A program made the position numbers and the translations under genes. Below are positions 1 to 12,134 of a stretch of DNA of 64,000 bases, piece by piece. The stretch spans positions 61,718,150-61,782,149 of the forward strand of contig CM050649.1 of assembly GCA_027574665.1 (NCBI GenBank). Reading direction: 5' to 3'. How positions within the stretch are numbered: the first letter of the stretch is position 1; every line of letters starts with the position of its first letter. The DNA comes from Rhynochetos jubatus (lineage: Eukaryota > Chordata > Aves > Eurypygiformes > Rhynochetidae). The notes beneath the pieces are model-generated. The model did not search any database, was not told where the DNA came from, and saw only the letters and a list, made by a program, of their open reading frames with translations.

Positions 1-2430
1 AGATGAAGCCCATATAATTCACACAGTGTTTTCACAGAGCGGAAGGTAATAATAATTTCTGAATCATACATGAAACCATGTAAGGCTTTGAAGTAATTGT
101 AGTTCATAAATATAGGATTTGTGTATATACATGGTCTGGAACTTGACTTTTAATAGTGAGGAGCTGACCCACCACAGTCAGGGCGATCAGTGCAATTCTT
201 AAAGTTGTTCTGTCTAAAATTGTTTCTGTTATTTATTTGGATGCTTAACAACAGAAACAGATCCAATACACTTTACCACTGGAGAATGAAAGGCAGTTTA
301 TCTTTGTGTGTATTTTTTAAAAATTTTTAATAAGAGGCATTGTGGACTTTGCTGGACAGGGTTAGGGGAAAGATGTTAAAGAGAAAGTTCAATCATATGA
401 AATGTGGCAGGAACTCTGAATGAAGAGTGAAAATAGGATGCAAATTAATTATGCCCTAAAATACCCTGTGGTGATGTTAAAATACAGTTTGCTCAAGGGT
501 TTCATAGTGCTCTGAAATAAACCTCTGCAGAAGCATATGGGAGAATCAGTGGCATGATCAGGCTTTGTGCAATGCCACAGGTCATGTAGCCAAAATATGT
601 TTTATTGTTCCATGGTGGGTCATATTTGCCTCTGAAAACACTTGTCCAATGGGAATATATGGAACAATTTTGTGATTTTACTGTTACTAAATATCCAGAT
701 TAACTTAATATCTTGGAACACAGTCATGAGCTAAACTAAAAACTGTATAAAGGAATAAAACGTACTGTTTACTGACCTCAGTTTGGCACTATGTGGCCAT
801 TTTATCAATCATCTTAGCTACCATATCACATCAGGACCACAATATTGGCCAAAATAACCAGTGTTTAATTATGTATTCTATAGGGTGTTAACAACCAATT
901 TCACTGGATATTCATTGTCTACCAATGAATTCAAGTGGTAACCATGTGTAAATGTTAATAAGTATCATAATATACTCATCTTGATTATTATATCTTTCAC
1001 TCAGCTATGATGGAAAAATAAGGTTTTTTCTTGGAGGGGACAGGGCTTGTAAAATGTGTTGTGTGTTTGTGGTATTACACTAGAGCCTGAAATGGAAAAT
1101 ATTCATCCACTTGGGCAACTTTACTCACTTAAGCAGCTTTATGATTATAGTACTGTGATAGAAAAGGCCTTGAAATGCTTAAGTAATTAAGCTATTCTGT
1201 AACTGCTGTGTTTCTTTTCCATGGTAATACACAAACTGCAAAGACAGTCTTCTTCAGAGGATGCTTAAGGAAAGAGTTTGTAACCTGGTCACTAAATGTG
1301 TTCTAGACTAGAAAGTACAAATTAAATACTGCATTGGACCTACAGGACTTGAAGGCACATGCAAGTATTTGTCGAAGAGTTGTAGCATTACAAAGAGTTA
1401 TTACCTTTAATCACAGTAGCTCTTTTGTCAGAAAATATAACTAACTTTAAAATGACCACCTTTATTTTGGTTGAATAGGAGAAAAGCTGATCAGAGAAAA
1501 GAATCTACAAAACCAACTGAAGGGAAGTGACCTTGTTTCCTTGGAAACTGGAATAAAACAACTGATACTTTATAGAACTTGCATGGAAAAGATTGCATAA
1601 CAGCTAGAAATCTGTTTGCTGTAATTTATATCTGAAAACATCTTGTCTTTCTTGTTAAATGTGATTAGTGGTACTTGAATCAAATTCAAGTCATGATTGT
1701 TTTAGTTGGTGGCAATAATACTAATTATATGTATGAATTAAGGCCAATTTTTTTCACTGGTTATCCTCACTCTTTAGTGTCTGTCATCCTTGTGATCAAA
1801 GAAGACAGTGGTGTATCAGGATAGATGAATCAAGCCTGACATAGGTATAAACTCCAGTTATGCCACAGGATCTGTTTGGGGTTTCAGGATTCATCCTTCT
1901 GCACCACAAATAACCTTTGTTATTGAAGCTTCACAGGCCATTCAGCCATAGACTGGCCGTAGCAGTGTCTTGCAATCTACAGAGAAGTAGTATCTACCTT
2001 GTGGACAAATATTTGTGAAATAATGTTCAATCTCATAATGTTCGAGTCTACAATACAGGTGTGAAAGGTTTAACGTGGGGGAGAATGAGATCATGCAAGG
2101 ACTGCACACATTTTGCTTGCTTGCCTTTGTAGAAATTACTTCTCCATCTGCAGTTTCTTCAAAGCTGTCTTGGAGGCCATTTCCAATGATCTCTCCTTTC
2201 CAGATGTTGTTTTGTGCATATTACTGCTTTTTCTCAAAAGGAAATGTAGTCCAAAGCCTGTCATAAAACTAGCAAATCAGTCCTGTTCAGTGAGGCTCAT
2301 CATCAGCCTGTAAGTGTTTGTGTATAGGATTTTTTTTTTTTGGCAGCCTTAACCCAGTGAAATAGGAGTCTGAAGAGTTTAATCAACTTGCCTGCAACTT
2401 GAAAGTGACTGATAATATCGATTTACAGGG
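1..2430. other. AT-rich noncoding sequence, nothing recognised
   Basis: No open reading frame in this stretch exceeds about 66 codons, and the two that reach that size (2075-2313) overlap in different frames and show no recognisable motif. I see no CR1 tail, LTR end, tandem array or RNA gene. It is probably intergenic or intronic. Confidence 0.6.
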
Positions 2431-3324
2431 CTACCCCATGATTTTCTGTGTAATACATTGGAAATGGGTTATGCACGTCAGCCTCAAAAGGAAGTGGTGT
2501 AGGGTTCTCCCAAATTTTATCCTGGCATGACAGCTCACAGCTATCTTAGATGCATCAGAAACCGTATGGGAAAGACCTCTCACAGCTCTATGGGCTAAGT
2601 TTGCACACTTGGCTTTTATTAGATCAGTGAAAGCTGCACAGAAACCAAAGCTTTGCTTTTGATAGTATAGATTTGTCACATGCCCAGAGGATGTTGACAA
2701 GTGATCGGCAGTTGATCTTCTGTCTTTTCTCCACACAGCTTTTGATAACAGCTGCACCGTTTAGTTTCTGAGACAATCTTGGTATCCAGAGCCCCTCAGG
2801 AAAGTAAATGTAATCTCTCAGTCAGGATCTGCCATTTTTTCTGCAGATTTCCAAAAAAGATGGCATATCTGCCAGGTTCCCAGGCCAGTCATCTTTCTCA
2901 TGTACATAAGCTCATCAATGCTCAGACTTCATGATCTATTTGGTTTTCATCAACTTCATCTACGTTTGCAGGCTCATAAATTACCAGGCTTCTCAAGAAG
3001 GCTACAGGTCAACAATCATGTTTGGTTTGAACAGATATTAAAAAATTTTAGGTCTAGCATTACCTTATGCTTTTGAGATTGGTGGCTGGTATATATTTAT
3101 CTTTGGATTTGACCAGACACAGGCTGAATCAATACTGGTACGTTCATATGGTGTTCATCATCTTCAGCCTGAAAATCATTGGTGCTGATTTTTCTTTTAA
3201 CATTGTTTGAGCTGAACTTGTAGGAAATCTTGTTATAAACCAGCTTACCTGCTGCTGAGGCTTGATCAGCACACACTGAGTGCTTGGGTTTTATTTTTCC
3301 TGTGATGTTGGTGATATACATCAA
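2431..3324 (-). other. Two unassigned minus-strand open frames, possible decayed retrocopy
   Basis: Two open stretches lie on the minus strand, 3097-3324 (75 codons) and 2431-2757 (108 codons). The 340 bp between them is full of stops. A third short minus-strand stretch in another frame (about 2920-3000) reads like protein, with an acidic VDEVDEN run. I do not recognise any of these products. No introns, poly(A) tail or target duplications could be placed, and a 108-codon frame can arise by chance in 64 kb. The options are chance frames or an old processed pseudogene. I favour chance. Confidence 0.15.
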
Positions 3325-4940
3325 GTAAAAGAAGCCCTAGACATGAAGTGCTAGTAAGTAGCAAAATACATAAACAATGTCAGAAAAAAGATAAAAATGT
3401 GTAAGTAGAGACAAAGGAAAATAAATATAAGATCCTTTGATACATATTTTTTAAATAAAAATGAAGGAAAAGGGCAAATTGTAAATCACAGTGAGGAAAA
3501 AGTAGCTTTCAACAGTTGTAAAAAGGCACTGAACTTATCTGTGTCTAGTATTTTTTTTTTCACAAGATGAATACTGTGGGTTAGTTTATTTACTATTCAT
3601 ATGCAATTAATGCTTTTCTAGCAGCTCTCCACCAAACAGCAAGTTGGCCTCTTAATCATTCCCCCACCCCTCAGTTAGCCACACAGGTATGCTACTTTCC
3701 ACTATAATATACAGATATCACATGATATTGCTCAGGACGTTATCTTAATTAGCATTGCTGAGAAGTATAGCCAAAGGCCTGGGTTGTGTGTGTTTTGTTG
3801 GTTTTTTGGTTTTTTCCTGTTACTTTCTACTTGCTTTTAAAATATAATTCCAGCTTGTGTAAGTGGTGAAGAAACTATTCCCTTCACTTCAGGAGGAATA
3901 TCGAAACTTAATTTATTTTTTATACAACTCAAGTAATACTATATTTACTGTTATGAAGATTAAATTATTTAGATAATATTTTAGATTTATAAATTACTTG
4001 CAGATACATTGCTAAGTCAAAATGAAACATTACTCCATCTGAGAATATTGAAGGTGTACTTAAAACATTCTAAGATAAAGTTACACATTGCAATATAGTC
4101 AAAGATAATACTGAATTGTAACAGCAGTTTGTACTTATGTTCTATTTTTATCCTTTCACCTTCACGATGTTGCAAGAAATGTCAAAAACTGGGACATTAC
4201 TTGTGAGGAATGCTTTTCCATTAATAGCAAAACACATTGGATCAGATCCTATAGCAAAATTTTATTCTGTAAAATGTTCAGTAGTTAAATAGCAAAAACA
4301 CAAGGTAAATTCTGAGGATTCCTAGAGCTATGGGGTTCAGGGTCAAAAAGCACTGTTTGTGTTCACTAAATATGATGCCTGCATTACTGAAACTAAGATG
4401 AATAATGCCTTTTGGGAGTTATGAGAACTATGGTTTAATGAAGAAAATATTGAGCATTTTGCAGAAGAATCAGGGATTAAACTGTTTCATTTTGATTAAT
4501 TTTTTTTTTTTCTGGAGGGTAAAAGAAGAAAAGCAAAAAAATGGTTATTTTTCATATACATTCACATTTTGAGTAATTTTATTTATGTACTTAATCAGGT
4601 AACTGTGACCCAGTGTAATAATTTGTCGTTCACTCCTTCAGGCTTTACATCAAGTTACTAGATAATCTAGGTCTTTAGTTTCTTAGATATTTTTAAAAAA
4701 GCTATTTCCCAAAACTCTTCCCCCAGAAGTGTGCAGCCTGGAATGTGCTATGTTGTGACATAGATCTGTATCAAAGCAACCACACTGTTCAGCGATCTGC
4801 AGGCACTGTGTTTCAATGTTGACTTGGTTGCTGTGTGTTGACTCATCTCTCAATTCCTCAGAACCTTATATGGTCAAATAATACTGCCTGTGAACCATTA
4901 AAAAATAAGTGTTGGCATACTTTGGTGAAGACACAGAGCA
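3325..4940. other. AT-rich noncoding sequence, nothing recognised
   Basis: Unique-looking AT-rich DNA with short T-runs (for example near 3550 and 4500). No reading frame of note, no repeat boundary and no RNA gene was seen. Confidence 0.6.
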
Positions 4941-7900
4941 ATGAAAAAAATCTCATTCTTCCTTCATCTTCCCTCATCATTCCCTCATCTCCCACCAGGT
5001 GCTGAAAAACAGTACTACAGAGGGGCAGCTTTTCAGTGGAAGAAAGAAAAAGTTCTCTCTGGTGGAACTACCATGGATAATCCAAGAGAAGATGTTATAA
5101 ACCAGCTGTGTTTAGGAGAGAGAAAACTTCAGTTCCAGGCCAGGGCTGACAGAGCTTATTTAATCCTGCCAGCTGAACTGTCTAAGAGGAGGATCTCAAA
5201 CTTAAAGTAGGACACACAGAACCGACATGCAACTTGCACAGTGTGTTATGAAAGCCTGCAGACAACAACAGGTTATTATGCCAGCAACAATTTGGTTGCC
5301 GACAGTTGACACAGATGATAAAAGAAATCATAGTTTCACAAATGTTTCAAGTTCCACTATTCTTCCCTTCCAAGCACCTCTAAAGGCTGAATATCAATAC
5401 GCAGTTAAAGTTTTAAAAACAAAGTTATGCAAGTTTTTGGCCTTACTTTTTATACAGACTATGAACAAAGAGTGGGGTTGAGATCTTTATATGCCCTTAC
5501 ACTATGGGAGAGCTCAGAACTGCATCATCATCACCTAAGTGTGTACCTGAAATGCACTTCAGTCTTTGCTGTTCTGCATCCTGGGACACTGCCACTCCTG
5601 GACAAGTAGTGGCCAGAACAGAAAGAGAAAGAAAAGTATTCGTGCCCTGATTCTCAGAAGTGTTTTGAAATCTAGATGGGATTTAGACACTCATCTGAAG
5701 CGAACGAAAGATCAGGGAGCCTGAATACATTCACTGTCCACTGTGGGCAATGTATTTTGATTCCAGATAATATATGCCTTATGTCCATGATGGCTAGCCG
5801 AAGTCTTTCAAGATTGGGCATACGGCACGTAACGGCTTTTTCATGTGACTCCATCGCCACTGGATCCCCAAAGCTGTATAGCTAAGGCAATGCAGCACTG
5901 AAACAGATCTACTGAGCTTTACTGAGCACCTGTAGCCCATGTAAAACCACTGTAGCATGGGTACAGTACAGACAGAGCTTTGCTTTGCTCTGGTGGACCA
6001 AGCTCAGATCCAGAGCAGTGGTATTACTCACACTGTCCCACTTCATTGTGGTTTAGGAAGAGCTGGCAACAGCGAGCAGAGACCTAATAACCTTCAGCCT
6101 TGTTTGTGTGGTGAGGCACTCTGCTCCACGGGCTGCATCCAGATTCTGTCCATGTGCTGACAGCTGTCTGTCAGGAGGTGACCTCGGTGTGCACTATGCC
6201 TCTGTGTTCCCCTAGGTCCTTGGTACAGAGGTCTAATTCTTCAGAAAAAAACATACAACTGCTCCCTGAGAGCCCTGCTCTAGGTGCCCGGGGACGCAGA
6301 ACATGGGAGCTGTGCAGGCAAACCCTCTGTGGATCTAGGAACTGGCAACTTGGGTCTGCACAGTCTGCCGTTTGGCACGTGTGTCTGAACTACTGAAATA
6401 AGAAAATTATATTTAAAATTGTATCAAGGAAATAATCCGTCCTATGTGTGAGAGGAGGTACTGGAAAATAATAATCAGTGAAAACCTTTTTTTCATGAGG
6501 GACAGACATATTATGAACAATTCCTTCCAAAGCAGTAAGAGGAAACTCTCCATCAAGCTGCAAACAGGCACTTTCAAATCATGCTTTTCAGCAGAAATAG
6601 GAGCACACTGTAAAGCTCAGATCTAGTTTTTTCCTGATAGAGAGAGGTGGTAGTGCTCCAGTTCAGAACCATCCCTACCTCTTCAATATGATTTCTACAT
6701 ATTAGAATAATTTATCAAACTCTGTGGAGGAAGAAGCTTGAGTCTGTTTTTCTTCATTTGGCTTGCGTTTTTCAGATGGGGATCAAAACAAACCGTATCC
6801 TGCTCCTGTGGAAAATACATTTATACTCAAGATATGCAAAACAGGATATGACAAAATTCTGGAGAAAAAGTGCAGCAGTGCTGATACATGAGGTTCTGGT
6901 ATAAATCATTCCTCTGCACTGGAATTCATGTTGGAAACTGCTCAAATAGATGATTTGATGATTCTGAACTCTAAAGGGATAGATAGAAAGGAGAACAAAA
7001 AGACACTGATTTACAGTGAAAATGAAGTAATGTATTTCGACTAAAGGAGTCAAGTCCTCATCAGGATGTGTAATTGCAATGTATAATCTAATGTGGGGTT
7101 ATATCCAGCAAGTGACAGAATTATGATACAGTTATTCATCAGAGCTTTCCAGTTTGGTCATGTGCTAAAACTTCTTAATTATCAGCTGCAACACTGGTTT
7201 GCCTTTTCTTTTTTTTTTCTTTTTCTTTTTCTTTTTTTAACTTTAGCTTCTGTTTGTTAACCTCTACTGTTTGTTTGCCTTCAATTAGAAGTTCATTCGT
7301 GTATGGTCTTTTTTGTTAATGTAACTTAAAAGAACAGTATTTTTATCAAGACCGAATTTAAATAGGTGGCATAGGTGCATAAAAATAAAACATTATTTAA
7401 ATGGGACATAAACTGCTTCTCACACAAGCACCTATGTGATCTTGATTTATTTTTTTAATACAAATTTTATGGGGCTGCTTCGTAGTTGCTATAATGCTTT
7501 TGCCAATAGCTCTGTGCTATAGTTAAGAGCTATATAAAAGCAGTAATGAAAATAACTTTGCACCTATTCTTAAATAAAACTTTTCACAGAACTTGGAGGA
7601 TGTACTTGTTCCTAAGTAAAAGTAACTACTGTCAAAGTGATTTCACATTGATGAATTAATGATGTTCACAATCAGTGGAAGACATATCTCACCCACCTTG
7701 TGTACACAATAACATTATTGCAGATGCCATTGCTCCAGCTGTGCTTTTTCATTACAGTAGGCATCTTCTCAAAGTTTAATCTAATGGGGAAAACATAATT
7801 TTCCTGTCCTGAAGCACGAAAGTACTAACTCCAGTGAAAAACATAGCTAGGTCCCAAGAGTTACAAAGTTTCATGACTACTATTTTAACTGCTTGGTCCC

Positions 7901-9667
7901 GGAATTCTACCTGAAAATTAGGCACTTATGTTCCTTCAACATCACGTGAGATGTGATTAGGGCAATCTGAAGTGCTCCGTTCCTGCTGAGGGTTAATCAA
8001 GAGGGGCTGTTGAATGCGGAAAGCTCTTGGACCTCTGTTACTGAAGACACCTCTTCTGATGTGGTGCAGGTTGGAGCCACCCAGTGAGACTGGATGCTTC
8101 CATCTGTGACACAGGAATTGTTAAATAAGGCTGACATCCTTCTTAAATGCAACTGTTGTAGTAGAAAATGCATGCACTAAATAAGTCTACAAGAAGTCTG
8201 TTTATTCATCTTCATTACCCATTCTTCTTCAGCCATTCCAACCCCAATTTTCCAACTCAAATAAAAATTCCCCTACACAAAACATAGGTATAGACTAACT
8301 CACACTGTAGCAACATATTTTCTCAATTCTGGTCAATTATAGTTGTGGGTGTTAAAAATCTTGGAGAGATTCCTACTTTGATCAGAAGAAAAACTTTAAC
8401 AAAAGCCTGTTTTTTGGCTCCAGCATTCCTAGTCAAATCAATCATTTAGTACAAGATCTTAACAAGAGTCAAACAGCTTTTGTTCCAGCAGATTGCAGAA
8501 TGGTGATGACTAAAAATAAAATGGATATATTACAATAACAAAACTTATAAGAAATAAGAATTAAACAAAATATATTAATCAAATAAGTCATAAATGCTTG
8601 CCTAGCCATATAGTCACAGTTTATGAAGGTCTAAAATCCTCAGCCTAATTATTTCTAGTACTGCAAGACAAGCACCGGAATCTCGAGTAGTTTTAAACAA
8701 AGAACTCTGTCAGCATCAAAAATTGCCAAAGGCAACTGTTCCAGATGTTCGGATTGTAGAACAGAGGAGATGCTTTTACGGATGACTCAGTGTTTCCTTC
8801 TGTCTTTGTATGGATGTATGTTAGGGTGGTAAAGGAAAGCTGCCTCAGATCTTTCTATTTTCTTTTCTTTAACAAAATGTTATACACATTTTCTCCCATG
8901 ATCTTTGCTGCTTTTATTGACACGAGTATCTCAAAACGTGCCGAGAGCAGCAAGCAGCAACAGAGTTAATTTGTCCATTGAAATGACTTCATCTCTGACA
9001 CAGACTCTTCCATATGCTCTTCTTTAATATATGAAATCCTATCCAAGCCATCATAGAGCAACAGTGGCAATGAGGTTACTCAGTCCAACGTGTTGGACTA
9101 AGATGGAGGGAAACTTGTGCATAAAGAATGACCTTGCAAACACAACAAAAGATCCCACACAGTGGATTGTGGGACTGCAATAGCTTCATTATCCCTTTGT
9201 CACAAGCATATGATAACAACTGTCCATCAGCTGTAAGCACCTTGCACCTGAGCAAGGGACGGTTCTCTAACCTTTTTTCCACCAGCTTCAAAGGTTTACA
9301 TTTAGAAAAACTGAGCTGAAGTAAAGCTGAGTGAATTTTCTTCATCACACTTTTGAAATATATATTCCCATCCTTCTCCACAGAGCACACTTAGATCCCA
9401 TGTATCTTCTTTTCCTGGGTTTGCCTTTACCAGTAATTCACATATTGAAAAATCTAAAGAAACTCCATTATATTTCCAATTTATTTTTCAGTTCATTTTT
9501 CAAATCAGTTTGCTGTTACCTTCTTTCATTTACTTGAGCTCCCCTTGTATTACGGGGAGGTGATCAAAACCTTTCTGAATCTATAAAGCAAAAGGAGGAA
9601 TGGAATCATCCATAGTGGCTTCTTGGATATAAGAGGGGAAATAGGTAGACAGAGGCAAAGAGAGGTA
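4941..9667. other. Noncoding sequence with scattered short open frames
   Basis: Several small frames occur on both strands: 4941-5210, 5227-5481, 5676-5885, 5957-6160, 6154-6396 and 9076-9390. They overlap one another, change frame and carry no motif I recognise, so I read them as chance frames. The stretch 5900-6370 is somewhat richer in G+C than its surroundings. A polypyrimidine stretch rich in CTTTTT lies at 7204-7239. A motif-dense segment at about 8870-9080 is discussed in the findings. Confidence 0.5.
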
Positions 9668-9940
9668 GATGGATGGATGGATGGATGGATGGATGGATGG
9701 ATGGATGGATGGATGGAAGGAAGGAAGGAAGGAAGGAAGGAAGGAAGGAAGGAAGGAAGGAAGGAAGGAAGGAAGGAAGGAAGGAAGGAAGGAAGGAAGG
9801 AAGGAAGGAAGGAAGGAAGGAAGGAAGGAAGGAAGGAAGGAAGGAAGGAAGGAAGGAAGGAAGGAAGGAAGGAAGGAAGGAAGGAAGGAAGGAAGGAAGG
9901 AAGGAAGGAAGGAAGGAAGGAAGGAAGGAAGGAAGGAAGG
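9668..9940. repeat. Compound tetranucleotide microsatellite (GATG)n then (GGAA)n
   Basis: Twelve GATG units (9668-9715) run directly into roughly 56 uninterrupted GGAA units ending at 9940. The purine strand is the plus strand in the GGAA block. I saw no interruption in the GGAA block, which points to a young, length-variable locus. The long open frames that read through it (SFLP or GRKE periodic peptides) are artefacts of the repeat. GGAA is also the core of the ETS-family binding site, so such arrays can attract ETS factors in other genomes. Nothing here shows that it does so. Assembly length may be inexact. Confidence 0.97.
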
Positions 9941-11645
9941 TTTTTACAGATGCAATACATTATGTAATTTCATTTTAAAAAATTCTTTATATTCATCCAG
10001 AGAACTTGCTCTTGACATAAGTAGCAAATATATCTCCAGAAGACAAATGTTAAAGTTTGTCCTCAGTGTTATTGAGCAGGAGTCTTAAACCAGTTTTCAG
10101 TGTTCTGGCAGTGGTTACAGTAAAACAGGGAGTCAAAAATAGAATAAAACCATGCCACAGAACAATATTTCATACTTTTTAAAAGATATATTTTAACTTT
10201 ATGTCAGGCAGGAAACTATGAGGAGGGTTAATTTAGTCCCTGGTTTTAACCTTCCTTCCTTTCTTTTACAAGACTAAAAGAAAATAATTGTTTCCTATAA
10301 ATATTCATATTGTAGTGTTAAGGACAGAGGGAAACAAGGTGACCCGTTGGTGTGTCATTAGTGTGACTTGTGCTCAGTTTAGGATTGTTAATTTGAGCTT
10401 GTAATCATAATTGGTGTTCAAACAGAAAAACATCTGTTGTTCTGAAACTTTAGTTTTCTCTCTGTTTAGCACATTCATCTTTTCACCTTTCCCTTCCTGA
10501 CTCCTGATTCCAGGTTTACTCTTCTCAATCAGAGACACCCTGTCACTCTCCTACCCTCTAAAATTTTCTTTCCAACTGTCCCAGTCTCCCCAGCTCAGCC
10601 TAGCTCTTCACATGTACTTCCATGGAGGCTCACAGACTTCCCATGGAGGCTCAGTAGTTACTGAGTGAAGACTCCAACCAGAAATGTGTGGTGTGGATGA
10701 ATATGGATGAAAGCCTTAGTGCAGAAAGCACAATGCAATAGGGTCAGCCCCAGCAGGGTGGTCTCTCCATCACCACAACATTTTCTAAATCCTCAAAGAA
10801 CTTGATCTTTATTTTGAGAAAAATGAAATAACCAGATCATTTTAAATTGGCAGCTAGAAATTCAATAACTGCTAAAAGCCTTAATGCAACTCACAGCTGG
10901 AAGTCTCGGAATGACTTTTTGTTTTTCAGGTGTGCGCATGCTTCCTTAATGGTTTCAGTCTGCAATGGAAAATATCAGTAAAAGCACCAAGATTTTTATT
11001 CAATGGAAAATGCTGCTCCCTGTGCATCTATCCAGGTAATTCAGTTTTCTGTGGTCATGTGAACATTTTGCAGATATTGAATCTGGTGTGACCAAGGGGT
11101 TTTTATTAAATCATGACATGTTGACAGCCTCCATCCTTCTGCCTCTTGCTTCTTCTGATTGAGAGAGGAGAAAATGGAGACGGTAGAAATGGGACTGGAA
11201 GATATGGAGTCTTTCATCCTCTTCCTCAGGTGCTGCCAGTTGGTGCTGTCAGGGCGTAGGCTAGCTGAACCTCCAAACTGGTACACAGCCCCGGTACATT
11301 TCAGAAGCAAGTTAGAGTTACCCAAATGTACAGTTACCCAACTTGGGAGAATAGAGTGGTGACATCATTGTGGCCCTCTAAATCAGCACGAACAGCCAGG
11401 TTATCTGATTAGAGCTGTTGTAGGATCCCTCTATTCACCAAGGTTTTTAATGAGAGTCAATGAAATCTGTAGCTCAGTTTAATCCCAGTCCCTTAAAGAC
11501 AGTAGAAAAAAATCTCATCAGATTCTCTGAATTTGTATCAGGCTTGCAGTGCTAAGTTTATTGAGTGCTGACTGCATCTTTGTCATTTGGCAGCTGTTTT
11601 CAGCAAAACCCAAAACTGAGCTGGTGGAATAGAGCCATGGTGATC

Positions 11646-11646
<1 letters not shown>
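9941..11646. other. AT-rich noncoding sequence, nothing recognised
   Basis: Unique-looking DNA without a supported gene. A 13-bp perfect direct repeat (CCATGGAGGCTCA) occurs at 10620-10632 and 10641-10653, probably a small local duplication. The overlapping frames at 11041-11325 (minus) and 11159-11362 (plus) are unassigned. Confidence 0.55.
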
Positions 11647-11677
<31 letters not shown>

Positions 11678-11679
11678 AA
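11647..11679. repeat. Homopolymer junction, C21 followed by A12
   Basis: Twenty-one C residues are followed directly by twelve A residues. The minus strand therefore carries a G21 run that could form a G-quadruplex, and the plus strand could form an i-motif. No coding or mobile-element context surrounds it. Exact lengths of such runs are often wrong in assemblies. Confidence 0.95.
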
Positions 11680-12134
11680 GCATCAATATTACATCTTTCT
11701 GAAAGATGTCATGCACATTTGAGAAATTAATGTCTCCCATTGCTATCACTTTTTGATTCAGAAAAGTTGTAGACCTATTTGCAGAAAAAATATGTAATTT
11801 CAATAGTTTTCAAGAAAAAAATATAATTGGTACTTTAGAGGCAGAACACGGTCATCAACAGAATCCTTCAGGTGTTTGTGAAGAGACCAACAACATTGGT
11901 TTAGTACAGGGATGGCACATAATACAGCAGTGATTTGTTTATTATTTTCAGATTCAAACACAATTTTAAAACTTACTGAAGTTTCTGCTTTCTGTGTTGT
12001 CATCAGGTATATTTTCAGTGTGCTGTACATTTTCACTGTGCAGCACTGTGCGCTAGATGTGCTCTGTTTGGTCTGATCTATTACTTTGTTGTTCTTTTTA
12101 AGGTTTTTTTTTTCTTTCTTTCTTAATGAATACC
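11680..12134. other. AT-rich noncoding sequence flanking a CR1 3' end
   Basis: No supported gene. A minus-strand frame of 127 codons (11800-12183) runs out of the adjacent CR1 3' end into unique DNA and has a low-complexity lysine-rich stretch. I consider it chance. The segment ends in a T-rich run just before the CR1 terminus. Confidence 0.5.

Noticed and set aside
2345-2410. Possible MIR-like words (AACTTGCC...GTGACT)
   Set aside because: Only one short block matches and neither order nor spacing supports a SINE.
9550-10088. Open frames of 101-139 codons through the tetranucleotide array
   Set aside because: They consist of periodic peptides dictated by GATG/GGAA units and appear in several frames at once.
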